From positions 102,606 to 166,605 of the forward strand of contig NZ_JADU01000006.1 in the NCBI RefSeq assembly GCF_000518545.1: a DNA stretch of 64,000 bases, given 5' to 3'. The notes under the pieces were generated by a model, which worked only from the letters and a program-made list of their open reading frames with translations, searched no databases and had not been told where the DNA came from. This DNA comes from Hallella seregens ATCC 51272 (GTDB lineage: Bacteria > Bacteroidota > Bacteroidia > Bacteroidales > Bacteroidaceae). Within the stretch, counting starts at the first letter, position 1. The number at the start of each line of letters is the position of its first letter. The position numbers and the translations under genes were made by a program. Shown piece after piece: positions 26,649 to 35,195 of this stretch.

Positions 26649-28406
26649 ATGAAGAAAACCATTTTCACCCTGGCCATCGGCCTGTTCTCGGCCTCTGCCA
26701 TGCACGCCTGCAAGGCCTGGCCCTACCCCATGACCTTTACACAGAGCGACGGAAGCCAGATTACCGTCGTGCTCCACGGCGACGAACACTTCAATTGGTA
26801 CACCGATCTGCAGGGCAACGTGCTGCGCCGCAAGGGCAACGACTTCGAGCCGGCCGGCGTCACAGCCGAGCAAATCGAGACCCGCGCCGCCGCCGCACAC
26901 CGCAAGGCCGCCCGCCACAGGGAGCCCATCGCCCCGGCAGCCAACCTCTTTCCCCACACGGGGTCGCCCCGCGCCGTGGTGATTCTGGCCCAATATCCCG
27001 ACCAGCCCTTCACCTTGCCCAACCCGCGGGCCTCCTTCGACCAGTACCTCAACGGCACATCGCCTGCCGGGCCCGTGGACATGGGGCATGGCGAGCAGTA
27101 CAACCGCGGCAGCGTGAGGCAGTATTTCATGGCCCAAAGCGACTCGACCTTTGCGCCACAGTTCGACATTTACGGCCCCATCACCCTGCCCCGAAACATG
27201 GCTTACTATGGCGGAACCAGTGACAACGGGCAGGATGAACGCGCTTCAGAGCTCGTGGCAGACGCCTGCACGGCCGTGGTCGACTCCGTGGACCTTGCCC
27301 AATACGACGGCGACGGCGACGGCAACATCGACCTGGTGTACGTCATTTATGCCGGTTATGGCCAGAGTTCGGGCGGTCCGGTGGAGACCATGTGGCCCAA
27401 GGCCATGTGGGGATCGAGCGGCAAAAAGTACGACGGCAAGGGCATCAACCGCTGCGGCATCAGCAACGAGCTGCTGGGATACGAGGGTGTCAACGGCTAC
27501 ATCTACAACGAAGACCACACCGACTCCACGGCCATCAGGCGCATTAACGGCATCGGACTCTTCTGCCATGAGTTCTCACACTGCCTCGGTCTGCCCGACT
27601 TCTACCCCACGGCAGGCAGGGCACAGGGCATGGACAACCAGGGCATGGAGGACTGGAGCCTGATGGACAGCGGCGAATACGTCTACCGCGGCTACTGTCC
27701 CACGGCCTACACCGCCTGGGAGCGCGAGGCCATGGGCTGGGGAGAGATACGCCCCATCACCGAAGCCGGGCAGTACCGGCTCACCAATATCTTCGAGGGC
27801 GGGCATGCCGTAAAGGTTGTCAATCCCACGAATGCCCGCGAATACTACGTGCTCCAGCTCTTCGAGGACAAGGGTTGGAACGTGCGCATGGCCCGCGTGG
27901 GCTCGAGCTACAACCCCCAAACACGCGGATTGCTCGTCTATCACGTGAATTATGACAACAGCTTCATGCTCTCCAACAACACCGTGAACAACGCCGTGGG
28001 CGCACCGCGCATGACTGTTGTGCCGGCCGACGGCACACTGCTCACCAGCTATCGCGTCAACAACAAGAAGCCGGGATTCGGCATTACCTCGCGGCAATAC
28101 GCCGAGAGCCTGCACGGCGACCTGTTCAGGGAGGACGCGAGCTTCGCCCAAGGCGGCGGTTTGCCCAACGGCGCGTGGTGGACGGCGGCCGCCGAGACAC
28201 CGATTTACAACATCAATTACAAGGATGGGGCCGTCTACTTCGACTACCTGAAACGGGTGGCCGCCACCGGCATCGACCGCCGCACAGACGACAAACGGCC
28301 GTCGACGGACAAGATTTATACCATCGACGGCCGCTGTGTCGGCACTTCGGCCGACGGTTTGCCCCACGGCATCTACATCCGCGGCGGCAAGAAGTTCGTG
28401 ATTTAA
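26649..28406 (+). CDS. Secreted M6-family metalloprotease with C-terminal sorting-like tail
   Basis: Start at 26649 (MKKTIFTLAIGLFSASAMHAC), 585 residues. A propeptide region of about 130 residues is followed by an M6 (immune-inhibitor-A-like) domain with zinc motif FCHEFSHCLGLPDFY near residue 308. An acidic DGDGDGNIDLVYVIY calcium-type loop lies before it. The last 30 residues (IYTIDGRCVG, GLPHGIYIRGGKKFVI) are the short C-terminal beta motif common on exported Bacteroidales proteins, related to type IX sorting tails. Its TAA shares bases with the stop of the convergent cupin gene. Substrate unknown. Confidence 0.9.
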   Translation: MKKTIFTLAIGLFSASAMHACKAWPYPMTFTQSDGSQITVVLHGDEHFNWYTDLQGNVLRRKGNDFEPAGVTAEQIETRAAAAHRKAARHREPIAPAANLFPHTGSPRAVVILAQYPDQPFTLPNPRASFDQYLNGTSPAGPVDMGHGEQYNRGSVRQYFMAQSDSTFAPQFDIYGPITLPRNMAYYGGTSDNGQDERASELVADACTAVVDSVDLAQYDGDGDGNIDLVYVIYAGYGQSSGGPVETMWPKAMWGSSGKKYDGKGINRCGISNELLGYEGVNGYIYNEDHTDSTAIRRINGIGLFCHEFSHCLGLPDFYPTAGRAQGMDNQGMEDWSLMDSGEYVYRGYCPTAYTAWEREAMGWGEIRPITEAGQYRLTNIFEGGHAVKVVNPTNAREYYVLQLFEDKGWNVRMARVGSSYNPQTRGLLVYHVNYDNSFMLSNNTVNNAVGAPRMTVVPADGTLLTSYRVNNKKPGFGITSRQYAESLHGDLFREDASFAQGGGLPNGAWWTAAAETPIYNINYKDGAVYFDYLKRVAATGIDRRTDDKRPSTDKIYTIDGRCVGTSADGLPHGIYIRGGKKFVI

Positions 28407-28735
28407 CGGTGCTTGGGCACCACGGCGAAGTAGACGAGGTCGTGGTCGGTCAGGTTTTCCATGTAGTGGCTGTGCCCCATCGGGCAATAGTGGCACTGGC
28501 CGGCGCGGCACTCCTCCACCGTGCCGTCGTAGTGGAACGTGGCCACACCGCTTACGACGAACACCACCTCGCAGTTGCCCTCGTGGGTGTGCAGCCCGCT
28601 GGAAGCCCCGGGACGTAGCGTGGAATACATGATTTTCACCTTGTCGTCTGCGTAGTTGCGGGTGTCGAGACGGCCTTGCCCACCCTTGAAACCCTCGACA
28701 TGGGTCTCTGGAATCTTGTCGAAATCGATAATCAT
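28403..28735 (-). CDS. Small cupin-domain protein
   Basis: Start at 28735 (MIIDFDKIPETHVEGF), 110 residues; a longer reading adds a Cys/Arg-rich stretch with no family resemblance. A single cupin barrel: GLHTHEGNCEVVFVVSG carries the two His and Glu metal ligands, and YCPMGHSHYMENLTD the third His. Such proteins act as metal-dependent isomerases, dioxygenases or sensors; no specific role can be assigned. It converges on the M6 protease gene and the two stop codons overlap within TTAA at 28403-28406. Confidence 0.85.
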   Translation of the reverse strand: MIIDFDKIPETHVEGFKGGQGRLDTRNYADDKVKIMYSTLRPGASSGLHTHEGNCEVVFVVSGVATFHYDGTVEECRAGQCHYCPMGHSHYMENLTDHDLVYFAVVPKHR

Positions 28736-28804
28736 AACGTTTGTTTTAAAAGCTTTCCGGCCGCCGCCCCAGCGGGTCTGCACGGCGCAGTTGCAAAGAC
28801 AATC

Positions 28805-28841
28805 AGAAAGTGGAAACTCCATGCAGGGGCTTCCACTTTCT
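28805..28841. terminator. Hairpin after the BACON lipoprotein gene
   Basis: AGAAAGTGGAA (28805-28815) pairs with TTCCACTTTCT (28831-28841), and the interior can extend the stem by four more pairs including a G-U. It lies just past the stop of the leftward BACON gene and upstream of the cupin gene, where a terminator is expected. Confidence 0.65.
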
Positions 28842-28904
28842 TGTTTGTCGGTATCGGGCGGCCCTGCGGGTCACCCGGTTCCGGTGTCAGACGGCTCGCC
28901 GGGC

Positions 28905-30425
28905 TTACTTCTTCGAGAAGAAGAAGCCGCCGCCCATCTGAATCGTACCCTTATAGGTCGTTTTATAGCCTATCATCGTGATTTCGTTGCCCTCGGCAAT
29001 GCCGGCCGTCGTGAGGAAATTCTTCTTTGCATCGCCCGTAGCGCCATAGCCGGGCATGCAGCCGTAGACGTAAACCTTGGCGTCGCCGCTCTCCAAATCG
29101 AAGTTGCCGTAGGTGGTATTCTTGATGTTTGCCACCTTGCCCGACACCTTATAATATACGTTCAGGTCGTCGGCCTTGGTCAGGAACTCGGCCACCGACA
29201 CCTCGGCAACGGCCTGAAGTTTCTCCAACGTGGGTGTGAGCATCTCAATAACCTCCTTGTATTGGCCGCGCTTGCCCACGAGAGTAACGATGTCTCCCTC
29301 CTTGGCGCCCGTGGCCGGGAAGTTCGGGAAACCGTAGACATAGGTCTCTCCGGAGAAGTCTTTGATGTGGAAACGGCCCTTGGCGGCATCGTCCACCTTG
29401 GAGATGACACCCGTCAGGCGGTACATCGTATTGCCCACCGGGGCGGCATTGAACTCGGCCACGGTAGCGGCCACGATGGCTCCTTTCTGTACAAGCTCGG
29501 CGGTCGACGAGTATTCTTTCTTGCCATCGGTGGTGCTGAAGGTGATGGTAGTGGTGCGATCACCGCCCGCATTGGCCGCAACCTTGAAGATGACGGTGGC
29601 CGTGGTGCCGCTTTGCTTGATGGAAGAGATGGAGAGCCACTCCTTGGCGTCCTCGGGAATGCCGACCGACACGCCCTGACCCTTGCACGTAAGATGGGCC
29701 ACCAGCTCGCCGCCCTCGAGCGGCAACGTGTTGCCCACGGTGCCGGCCACCTCGGTGGAGTCCACCTTGATGAGCGACTTGTTGATCTTCTCCACGGTAA
29801 CATTCACCAGTTCGACGGTTGTTCCATAGGTCTTCTTGGGGCCGGTGACGGTAATTTCATCGCCCACCTCGATGCCGAGGCTGGCAAAATTCTTCTCGGC
29901 TTTCTTGGCGTCGAGCGTGCCGTAGATGTAGATCTGGCCTGTAGCATCGGTGAGATACCAGTTGCCGTAGACGGTATTGGAGATGCCTGTACAGATACCC
30001 GTCACACGATAGCTCTTGTTGTTGGGTCCGGCAATCACCTCGGCGCAGGTCACGTCGGCCGGTTTGACCACGCCCTGCTGGATGTTCAGGTGCTGCGTCT
30101 GGCCGTTGCAGTGGAGCAGCACCTCGCCGGCACGCCCGCCGGGCTCGGCTGCAGCCGAGAAGACGAGCTCGGTTTCGCCGGCTGCCCCCGCAACCTTCGA
30201 GATGCCGAGCCACTTCAGGGAGTCGTCCTTGGACACCACTTTCTCCAGCGTCCAGTCGCCCGTAGCGGTCACGGTGATGGTATCTGCGCCACCCTTGACG
30301 GGGATGGTCACATACGATTTAGAGACCTGAAGGTTTCCGAGCGCATCCTTTACATAGTCGTCCGAGCAGCCCGTCAGCATGGCCAGCAGCCCGAACAGAG
30401 CCGGAATGATATGTTTGATTTTCAT
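28905..30425 (-). CDS. BACON-domain lipoprotein with OB-like modules
   Basis: 506 residues with a lipoprotein signal (LTGC). Two BACON-type Ig-like modules (about 30-118, containing LNIQQGV, and about 225-315, containing AELVQKG) alternate with three OB-like strands of the form YRVTGICTGISNTVYGNWYL, YRLTGVISKVDDAAKGRFHI and YKVSGKVANIKNTTYGNFDL. The OB-like pattern is common in exported Bacteroidetes proteins. No catalytic motif; carbohydrate or protein binding at the surface is likely. It starts 22 bases after a TonB-dependent receptor gene on the same strand, so it probably serves as the surface partner in place of a SusD. Confidence 0.85.
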   Translation of the reverse strand: MKIKHIIPALFGLLAMLTGCSDDYVKDALGNLQVSKSYVTIPVKGGADTITVTATGDWTLEKVVSKDDSLKWLGISKVAGAAGETELVFSAAAEPGGRAGEVLLHCNGQTQHLNIQQGVVKPADVTCAEVIAGPNNKSYRVTGICTGISNTVYGNWYLTDATGQIYIYGTLDAKKAEKNFASLGIEVGDEITVTGPKKTYGTTVELVNVTVEKINKSLIKVDSTEVAGTVGNTLPLEGGELVAHLTCKGQGVSVGIPEDAKEWLSISSIKQSGTTATVIFKVAANAGGDRTTTITFSTTDGKKEYSSTAELVQKGAIVAATVAEFNAAPVGNTMYRLTGVISKVDDAAKGRFHIKDFSGETYVYGFPNFPATGAKEGDIVTLVGKRGQYKEVIEMLTPTLEKLQAVAEVSVAEFLTKADDLNVYYKVSGKVANIKNTTYGNFDLESGDAKVYVYGCMPGYGATGDAKKNFLTTAGIAEGNEITMIGYKTTYKGTIQMGGGFFFSKK

Positions 30426-30447
30426 GATTGAGTCTTCGGTTTAAACA

Positions 30448-33400
30448 TTAATTGAACATGTACTTGATGCCGATGGAGGCGTACCAGCACTGGCCGATGG
30501 CGTGGTTGGGGGTCCAGGTCTTGGTGTTGCCGTTGATGGAGCTCGGCGTAGAGAAAGTGGCATAGCCGTCGGCGTCCACGCCCTCGTAGTTGAGGATGCG
30601 GGCTTCGTTGCCTATCTCGGGGTTGAGCGTCTTCATCACGCCCCAGCTTGAGTTGAAGAAGTTGAGCACATTCTTCATGTCAAAGCTGAGCTGGAGCACG
30701 TGCTTGGTCTTCGCCACGTTGAGCTTGAAGTCGTGCTTGTAGCTGAAATCGATGCGGTGCACCCAGGGATTGTACACGCTGTAGGCCTCGGCATACTTGC
30801 CTTGACGGCCTTTCAGGTAGCCGTTGGCATGCACATAGTCCATGAAACGAGCCTTGTCGTCCTCGGTTTTGAAACGGAATTCGTTGTTGGCCACCTGGGC
30901 GTCGGTGGGCACATAGATGGCATCATAGTTGTAGCCGTCGCCGTTCATGTCGTTGGTTGTCATGTAAGAGTAGTTGTAACCGCCGCGCCAAGTCTCGTAG
31001 ATGAGGCTGTAGTGGTTGCCGCTCTTGTCGTGCGAGGTGATGGAAGCCACGAAGCGGTCGGGCGTGACATACTGCGAATTGTGCAGCCTCACGTGGTTGG
31101 GACCGTCCACGGTGGCCATGTAGTTGAGCACGGACGAGGCGTTGGAGCCGGGCATGCCGGTGATTTCCTTGGACACGGTGTGGGTGTAGGCGGCCATGAG
31201 TTCGAGGCTCTCCACGGGGCGTGCGTTCACGCTGGCGTTGAAGATCCAGCCGTAGCCCTTGTGAGTGTTCTCCAACATGTAGGCCGACACGTTGCGCTGG
31301 AAGCCCTTGGGGAACAGGGGACGCGCGTCGGCTCCATTGAGCCGGGCGAAGCCGTCCACGCTGGGCACGCTCCAGTCGCTCAGCATCACGCCGTAGACTG
31401 TCTTGTTGAAAATGCCCTCGACGGTCATGGAGAGGGGGAAGCCCACGGGGAAAGAGTAGTCCACGGCCAGCGACGTTTTCCACACCTGCGGCATCTTGAA
31501 CTTGGGGTCTACGCCCGAGATGGCCGAGGGAACGGTGCCCTCCTCAGGGGTGATGGTCGTGGGATAGCCCAGGCTGGCCAGCTTGTTGTAGAGGGCTGCG
31601 GCCGAGGCTTGCCCGCCCTCGGTGACGAGGCCGCCGGCAAACTGCGTCATGTCGATGTACCGGCTGCCGTCGGCATCGGTCGTGGTGGGGCCGGTGTACG
31701 AGGGCATGAGCGTCTGTTTCTTCTTGCCGTCATACACTTTTGTCCTGGCGTTGAGCTGTGCCTGGTACTGCACCATGCCCGAATTGGTGGGCATGTTGGT
31801 GAAGAACACGAGGGGCAGCCGGCCCGAGAAGAGGCCCGAACCACCGCGCAGCTTGAGGCTCTTGTCGCCCAGCACGTCCCAGGTGAAGCCCACGCGGGGC
31901 GACACGGTGAGGCTTGACGAGGGCCACTTGCCGGTGTCGATGTGGCGGCCGAAGTAGTCCAGCTCGTAGATGGCCTTGTTGGTTGTCAGGTCGCCGTTGT
32001 CGAAGAAGAGGCCATCGAGACGCAGTCCGTAGGTCAGCTTGAAGCGGTCGTTCACGGTCCACTCGTCCTGCGCGTAGACGCCGGCCTTGTTGAACTGCAC
32101 GCGTGCGGCGGGGTTGCCCACGCCGTTGTAGCCGTAGGTGAGACACACAATCTCGGGCGTACCCCCGTTGAGGAAGTCGTCGAGCGAGTCGTAGCGGTAG
32201 TAGCCCGTTCCGTTGCGCATGTACTGATTGTCGGCCATCTGGTGCTCAAAGCTCAGTCCACCGATGATTTTGTGGTTGCCGGCATAGTAGGTAAGGTCGT
32301 CCTTGACGTTCCACACCTTGTTGTGCACGGCGTTGTTCCAGGTGAAGAGCTCGTATCCGAGCGAGATGTAGGCCTGTCCGTCCTTGAGAATATCAATGAA
32401 AGGGAACTCGCTCGAGTTGCTTGCACGCAGGTCGTCGAGCTTGGAATAGGTGGCCAAGAACTGGTTGGACAGGTTGTCTGAGAAGCGGCTGTTGAGGTCG
32501 AGCGAGAACGAATGCACCAGGTTGTCCATGGCATACATGGTGTTGGCATAGGCCATGGAATACTGCGAGAGGCGTGCGCCCGACACGCGCGAGCCGCCGT
32601 CCATCGACGTGGCGTTGGGCGAATTCCAGGCGCGATTCTTCGTGTAGTTGTAGCGGAAAGCCAGATGGTGCATGTTGTTGATGTTCCAGTCGAGACGGGC
32701 CAACAGCTTGTAGTTCTTCTCATCGGCAGGGAAATTGGTGTAACTGCCCGTGTCGTAACCGTACTTCTGCCTCACAAAGTCGGACACTTTCTGCAGGTCG
32801 GACAGCGTGGTGCGCGACACATAGTTGTCGGCATCGGCCACTCCATTCTCGGAGCCGCGCCAACGATTGACCACAGTGGGCGTGACACTCATCTCGCCGT
32901 TGACGAAGAAGAAGAGCTTGTCCTTGAGGATGGGGCCGCCAAAGGTCATGCCGTAGGTGGTGCTGCGGTCGGTCTCGCGGGCGCCGGCAATGGCCTCATG
33001 GTCCACGGCGTCGCCGCGCATCTGCTCGTTGCGGTGGTAGATGTAGGCCGTTCCCTTGTAGGTATTGGTGCCCGACTTGGTGATGGCGTTCACGCCGCCG
33101 CCGATGAAATTGGTCTGGCGCACGTCGAAAGGCGACACCACCACCTGCATTTCCTGGATGGCGTCGATGGAGATGGGGTTGCCGCCGCCGGGCAGCCGGC
33201 TGCTCAGTCCGAAGTTGTTGTTGAAGCTGGCACCGTCTACCGTGAAGTTGGCCGTGCGGCCGTCGGTGCCGCCGAAGCTCATGCCGTTGCCGCCGTAGGG
33301 CGAAAGACGGGTGATGTCGGTGATGCTGCGGCTGACGGTCGGCATGTTGAGCATCTGGTCATTGGAGATGTTTGTCGAGGCGCCGGTCTTCTCCGTGGTG

Positions 33401-33777
33401 AACTTCGTGGCCTTGGCCGACACCACAATCTCGCCCAGCTGCTGCGCGTCCTCGGTGAGCGAGCTGTTCAGGCTGTAGGTCTCGCCCAGCTGAAGGGTGA
33501 CCCCTTTCACATCCTTGGTCTGGTAGCCGATGTAGCTGATGCGCACCTCGTAAGGGCCGCCGGGGCGCATGCCGTTGATGGTGTACATGCCTTTTGCATT
33601 GGTCACGGCCTGATAGCGCGTGCCCGAAGGCGTGTGGATGGCCTCGATCGTGGCTCCAACGACGTCCTCGCCGCCGGCCGTGACCCTACCATTGATACCA
33701 GAAGTTGTGATCTGGGCCGTCATTGATGCGGCAAACATCAATACCATGGCCATCAGAAAGAACAATCTTTTCTGCAT
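30448..33777 (-). CDS. Oar-type TonB-dependent receptor
   Basis: 1109 residues. A signal peptide is followed by a carboxypeptidase-like domain (INGRVTAGGEDVVGATIEAIHT) and a plug containing FTVDGASFNNNFGLSSRLPGGG and DAIQEMQVVVSPFDVRQTNFIGG, both characteristic of the OmpA-related/Oar group. The barrel ends in YASIGIKYMFN. No susD follows; the downstream partner is the BACON lipoprotein gene. Oar-like receptors have been linked to uptake or export of proteinaceous ligands; the ligand here is unknown. The promoter at 33841-33848 leaves a leader of about 60 bases. Confidence 0.92.
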   Translation of the reverse strand: MQKRLFFLMAMVLMFAASMTAQITTSGINGRVTAGGEDVVGATIEAIHTPSGTRYQAVTNAKGMYTINGMRPGGPYEVRISYIGYQTKDVKGVTLQLGETYSLNSSLTEDAQQLGEIVVSAKATKFTTEKTGASTNISNDQMLNMPTVSRSITDITRLSPYGGNGMSFGGTDGRTANFTVDGASFNNNFGLSSRLPGGGNPISIDAIQEMQVVVSPFDVRQTNFIGGGVNAITKSGTNTYKGTAYIYHRNEQMRGDAVDHEAIAGARETDRSTTYGMTFGGPILKDKLFFFVNGEMSVTPTVVNRWRGSENGVADADNYVSRTTLSDLQKVSDFVRQKYGYDTGSYTNFPADEKNYKLLARLDWNINNMHHLAFRYNYTKNRAWNSPNATSMDGGSRVSGARLSQYSMAYANTMYAMDNLVHSFSLDLNSRFSDNLSNQFLATYSKLDDLRASNSSEFPFIDILKDGQAYISLGYELFTWNNAVHNKVWNVKDDLTYYAGNHKIIGGLSFEHQMADNQYMRNGTGYYRYDSLDDFLNGGTPEIVCLTYGYNGVGNPAARVQFNKAGVYAQDEWTVNDRFKLTYGLRLDGLFFDNGDLTTNKAIYELDYFGRHIDTGKWPSSSLTVSPRVGFTWDVLGDKSLKLRGGSGLFSGRLPLVFFTNMPTNSGMVQYQAQLNARTKVYDGKKKQTLMPSYTGPTTTDADGSRYIDMTQFAGGLVTEGGQASAAALYNKLASLGYPTTITPEEGTVPSAISGVDPKFKMPQVWKTSLAVDYSFPVGFPLSMTVEGIFNKTVYGVMLSDWSVPSVDGFARLNGADARPLFPKGFQRNVSAYMLENTHKGYGWIFNASVNARPVESLELMAAYTHTVSKEITGMPGSNASSVLNYMATVDGPNHVRLHNSQYVTPDRFVASITSHDKSGNHYSLIYETWRGGYNYSYMTTNDMNGDGYNYDAIYVPTDAQVANNEFRFKTEDDKARFMDYVHANGYLKGRQGKYAEAYSVYNPWVHRIDFSYKHDFKLNVAKTKHVLQLSFDMKNVLNFFNSSWGVMKTLNPEIGNEARILNYEGVDADGYATFSTPSSINGNTKTWTPNHAIGQCWYASIGIKYMFN

Positions 33778-33840
33778 AAGATGATATTAAATTAAAATTA
33801 AAACCTTGGGGCAGAGACCCCGTCTTTTACCTTTCTTGTG

Positions 33841-33848
33841 CAAAATTA
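33841..33848 (-). promoter_or_regulatory. -7 element for the TonB receptor operon
   Basis: On the minus strand this reads TAATTTTG, matching TAnnTTTG. It is about 64 bases from the ATG at 33777. No convincing TTTG is seen about 20 bases upstream. Confidence 0.6.
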
Positions 33849-33996
33849 AGTAAATTATCTCAATATTATGTTATCATTTCGTTAAAAAACAAGCCGTAAG
33901 CGAAATTATTTTGAAACAGCCGCCTTGGCGGCAGAAAACGAGCGTGCGCAGGGCTCCGGCCGGCCCTGCCACCGCCTCCAGGCACGGCCGGCCCTA

Positions 33997-34172
33997 CGGC
34001 CACGGTGGCAAGTGCGGGCCGCCACGGCGGCGGGTGCGGGGCTCCGCGGCAAGATGGTCCTACGGCCACGGCGCAATCGCGAGGCGACAACGGTGCAAAC
34101 GCAAGGCCGCTGCGGCGTAAACGCGGGGCGAATACGGCGCAATCGCAGAGCCCCCACGGCGCAATTGCGGCG
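33997..34172. repeat. 22-bp periodic array, eight units
   Basis: Eight consecutive 22-base units starting at 33997, 34019, 34041, 34063, 34085, 34107, 34129 and 34151. The approximate consensus is CCGCCACGGCGYAAWCGCGRGG. Units are 60-80% alike by eye, with CGGYGYAAWYGC the best conserved core. The period shifts the reading frame each unit, so it is not protein repeat coding. There are no unique spacers. It lies in the gap between the TonB receptor promoter and the small-peptide unit. Confidence 0.88.
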
Positions 34173-34192
34173 CGGCGCACCTACACCTTATT

Positions 34193-34388
34193 ATATATAT
34201 GCCGCCCACGACGGCCCGCACCGGCGGCGAGGGGGCTGCGTCCGAAGATTCACCACAAGGCGGAGACCGACAAGTTGGCAGCCGTCCGGAGATTGGCCGC
34301 GGGGCTTGACCCATGTCAAGCGCAGGGCCCCCGCGGGTTGACCCACGTCAAATTCGGCCCCGAAAAAAGCAGAAAAACGGGCAAAACT
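34193..34388. promoter_or_regulatory. Region with two FNR-type palindromes upstream of a small transcription unit
   Basis: TTGACCCATGTCAA at 34306-34319 and TTGACCCACGTCAA at 34338-34351 share the form TTGAC-N4-GTCAA, like sites bound by Crp/FNR-family regulators. They are 32 bases apart inside a slightly longer tandem duplication. No gene is visible between 34173 and the promoter at 34389. Confidence 0.5.
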
Positions 34389-34420
34389 GTTGCACGTACC
34401 GAAGAATGGCCCTACCTTTG
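34389..34420 (+). promoter_or_regulatory. Promoter of the 39-residue peptide gene
   Basis: GTTG at 34389-34392, 20 bases, then TACCTTTG at 34413-34420: a near-consensus Bacteroidetes promoter. Transcription should start near 34427, giving a leader of about 85 bases. Confidence 0.7.
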
Positions 34421-34510
34421 CACCCGACAAAGTGAACATATACAGGCAAGAAGATTGCAGGATAACATCGGGCACACGTGCGTGCCCCAAGAAAAGAAAG
34501 GAAAAGAAAG

Positions 34511-34630
34511 ATGAAAAATTTGATGAACAACATGAGAAACGTATGGTCCAAAGTGGTGCGCAGCTACGCCGCCTGCATGCGCATATACGGCGAGGGGCTG
34601 CTCCGCGGCGGGTCTTACGGATGTGCATAG
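34511..34630 (+). CDS. Small gene encoding a 39-residue basic peptide
   Basis: The peptide begins MKNLMNNMRNVWSKVVRSYA, continues with a segment containing CMRIYGEGLLRGG and ends SYGCA. It is basic, with an amphipathic first half and a Gly/Tyr/Cys tail. It is supported by context rather than homology: a strong promoter (34389-34420), a long purine run directly before the ATG that could bind ribosomes, and an intrinsic terminator 32 bases after the stop (34662-34703). Together these make a complete isolated unit. I do not recognise the family. It could be a membrane-active or regulatory peptide. Alternatively the transcript could be a small RNA and the reading frame incidental. Confidence 0.6.
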   Translation: MKNLMNNMRNVWSKVVRSYAACMRIYGEGLLRGGSYGCA

Positions 34631-34661
34631 AGACTTCTCAACAGGTAGAACATAGAGGCAG

Positions 34662-34703
34662 GGCTGCCGCATCGGACCACGAAATCCGGGCGGCAGCCTT
34701 TTT
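34662..34703 (+). terminator. Intrinsic terminator of the small-peptide unit
   Basis: GGCTGCCGC (34662-34670) pairs with GCGGCAGCC (34690-34698); CGGA/TCCG extends the stem inside, and TTTTT follows at 34699-34703. This is a textbook rho-independent terminator. Confidence 0.85.
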
Positions 34704-34760
34704 GTTAAATTCTTATAATTCGGAAAGAAATCCATGGCACGGCAACGTGCATGTCGGTCT

Positions 34761-34779
34761 TTTTTCGTAATTTTGCAGC
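34761..34779 (+). promoter_or_regulatory. Promoter of rplU-rpmA
   Basis: TTTTTCGTAATTTTGCAGC contains TAATTTTG at 34768-34775. The same 19 bases occur at the secA promoter (51091-51109). A leader of about 80 bases precedes rplU. Confidence 0.65.
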
Positions 34780-34860
34780 TGATTCATTCCGTGGAGGCCC
34801 GAAAAAGCAGGGGCGTCAGGCCACTCGCCTTGCGGAGAAACCCGTTTTTTATAAATAAAC

Positions 34861-35178
34861 ATGTACGCAATTGTAGAGATTAACGGTCAGCAGTTCAAGG
34901 TCGAGGAGGGCAAGAAGCTCTTCGTGCACCACATCAAGGATGTGGAGGCCGGCAAGACTGTTGAGTTTGACAAGGTGCTGCTCGTAGACAAAGAGGGAGC
35001 AGTGACTGTCGGCGCACCGCAAGTGGAAGGTGCCAAAGTGGTTGTAGAAGTGGTGAACCCGCTGGTCAAGGGCGACAAAATCATTGTTTTCAAGATGAAG
35101 CGCCGCAAGGACTCGCGCAAGCGCAACGGCCACCGCAGCCAGTTCACAGAGGTAGAAGTTAAACAAGTAATCGCTTAA
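34861..35178 (+). CDS. rplU: Ribosomal protein bL21
   Basis: 105 residues. [22 protein letters not shown] at the start and [22 protein letters not shown] near the end are the L21 signatures. It binds 23S rRNA in the large subunit. It is followed 17 bases later by rpmA in the usual pair. Confidence 0.98.
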   Translation: MYAIVEINGQQFKVEEGKKLFVHHIKDVEAGKTVEFDKVLLVDKEGAVTVGAPQVEGAKVVVEVVNPLVKGDKIIVFKMKRRKDSRKRNGHRSQFTEVEVKQVIA

Positions 35179-35195
35179 ATCAGGAGGAATTCATC

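Noticed and set aside
33997..34172. CRISPR array
   Set aside because: The 22-base units are contiguous and degenerate, with no unique spacers, and no cas gene is in the window.
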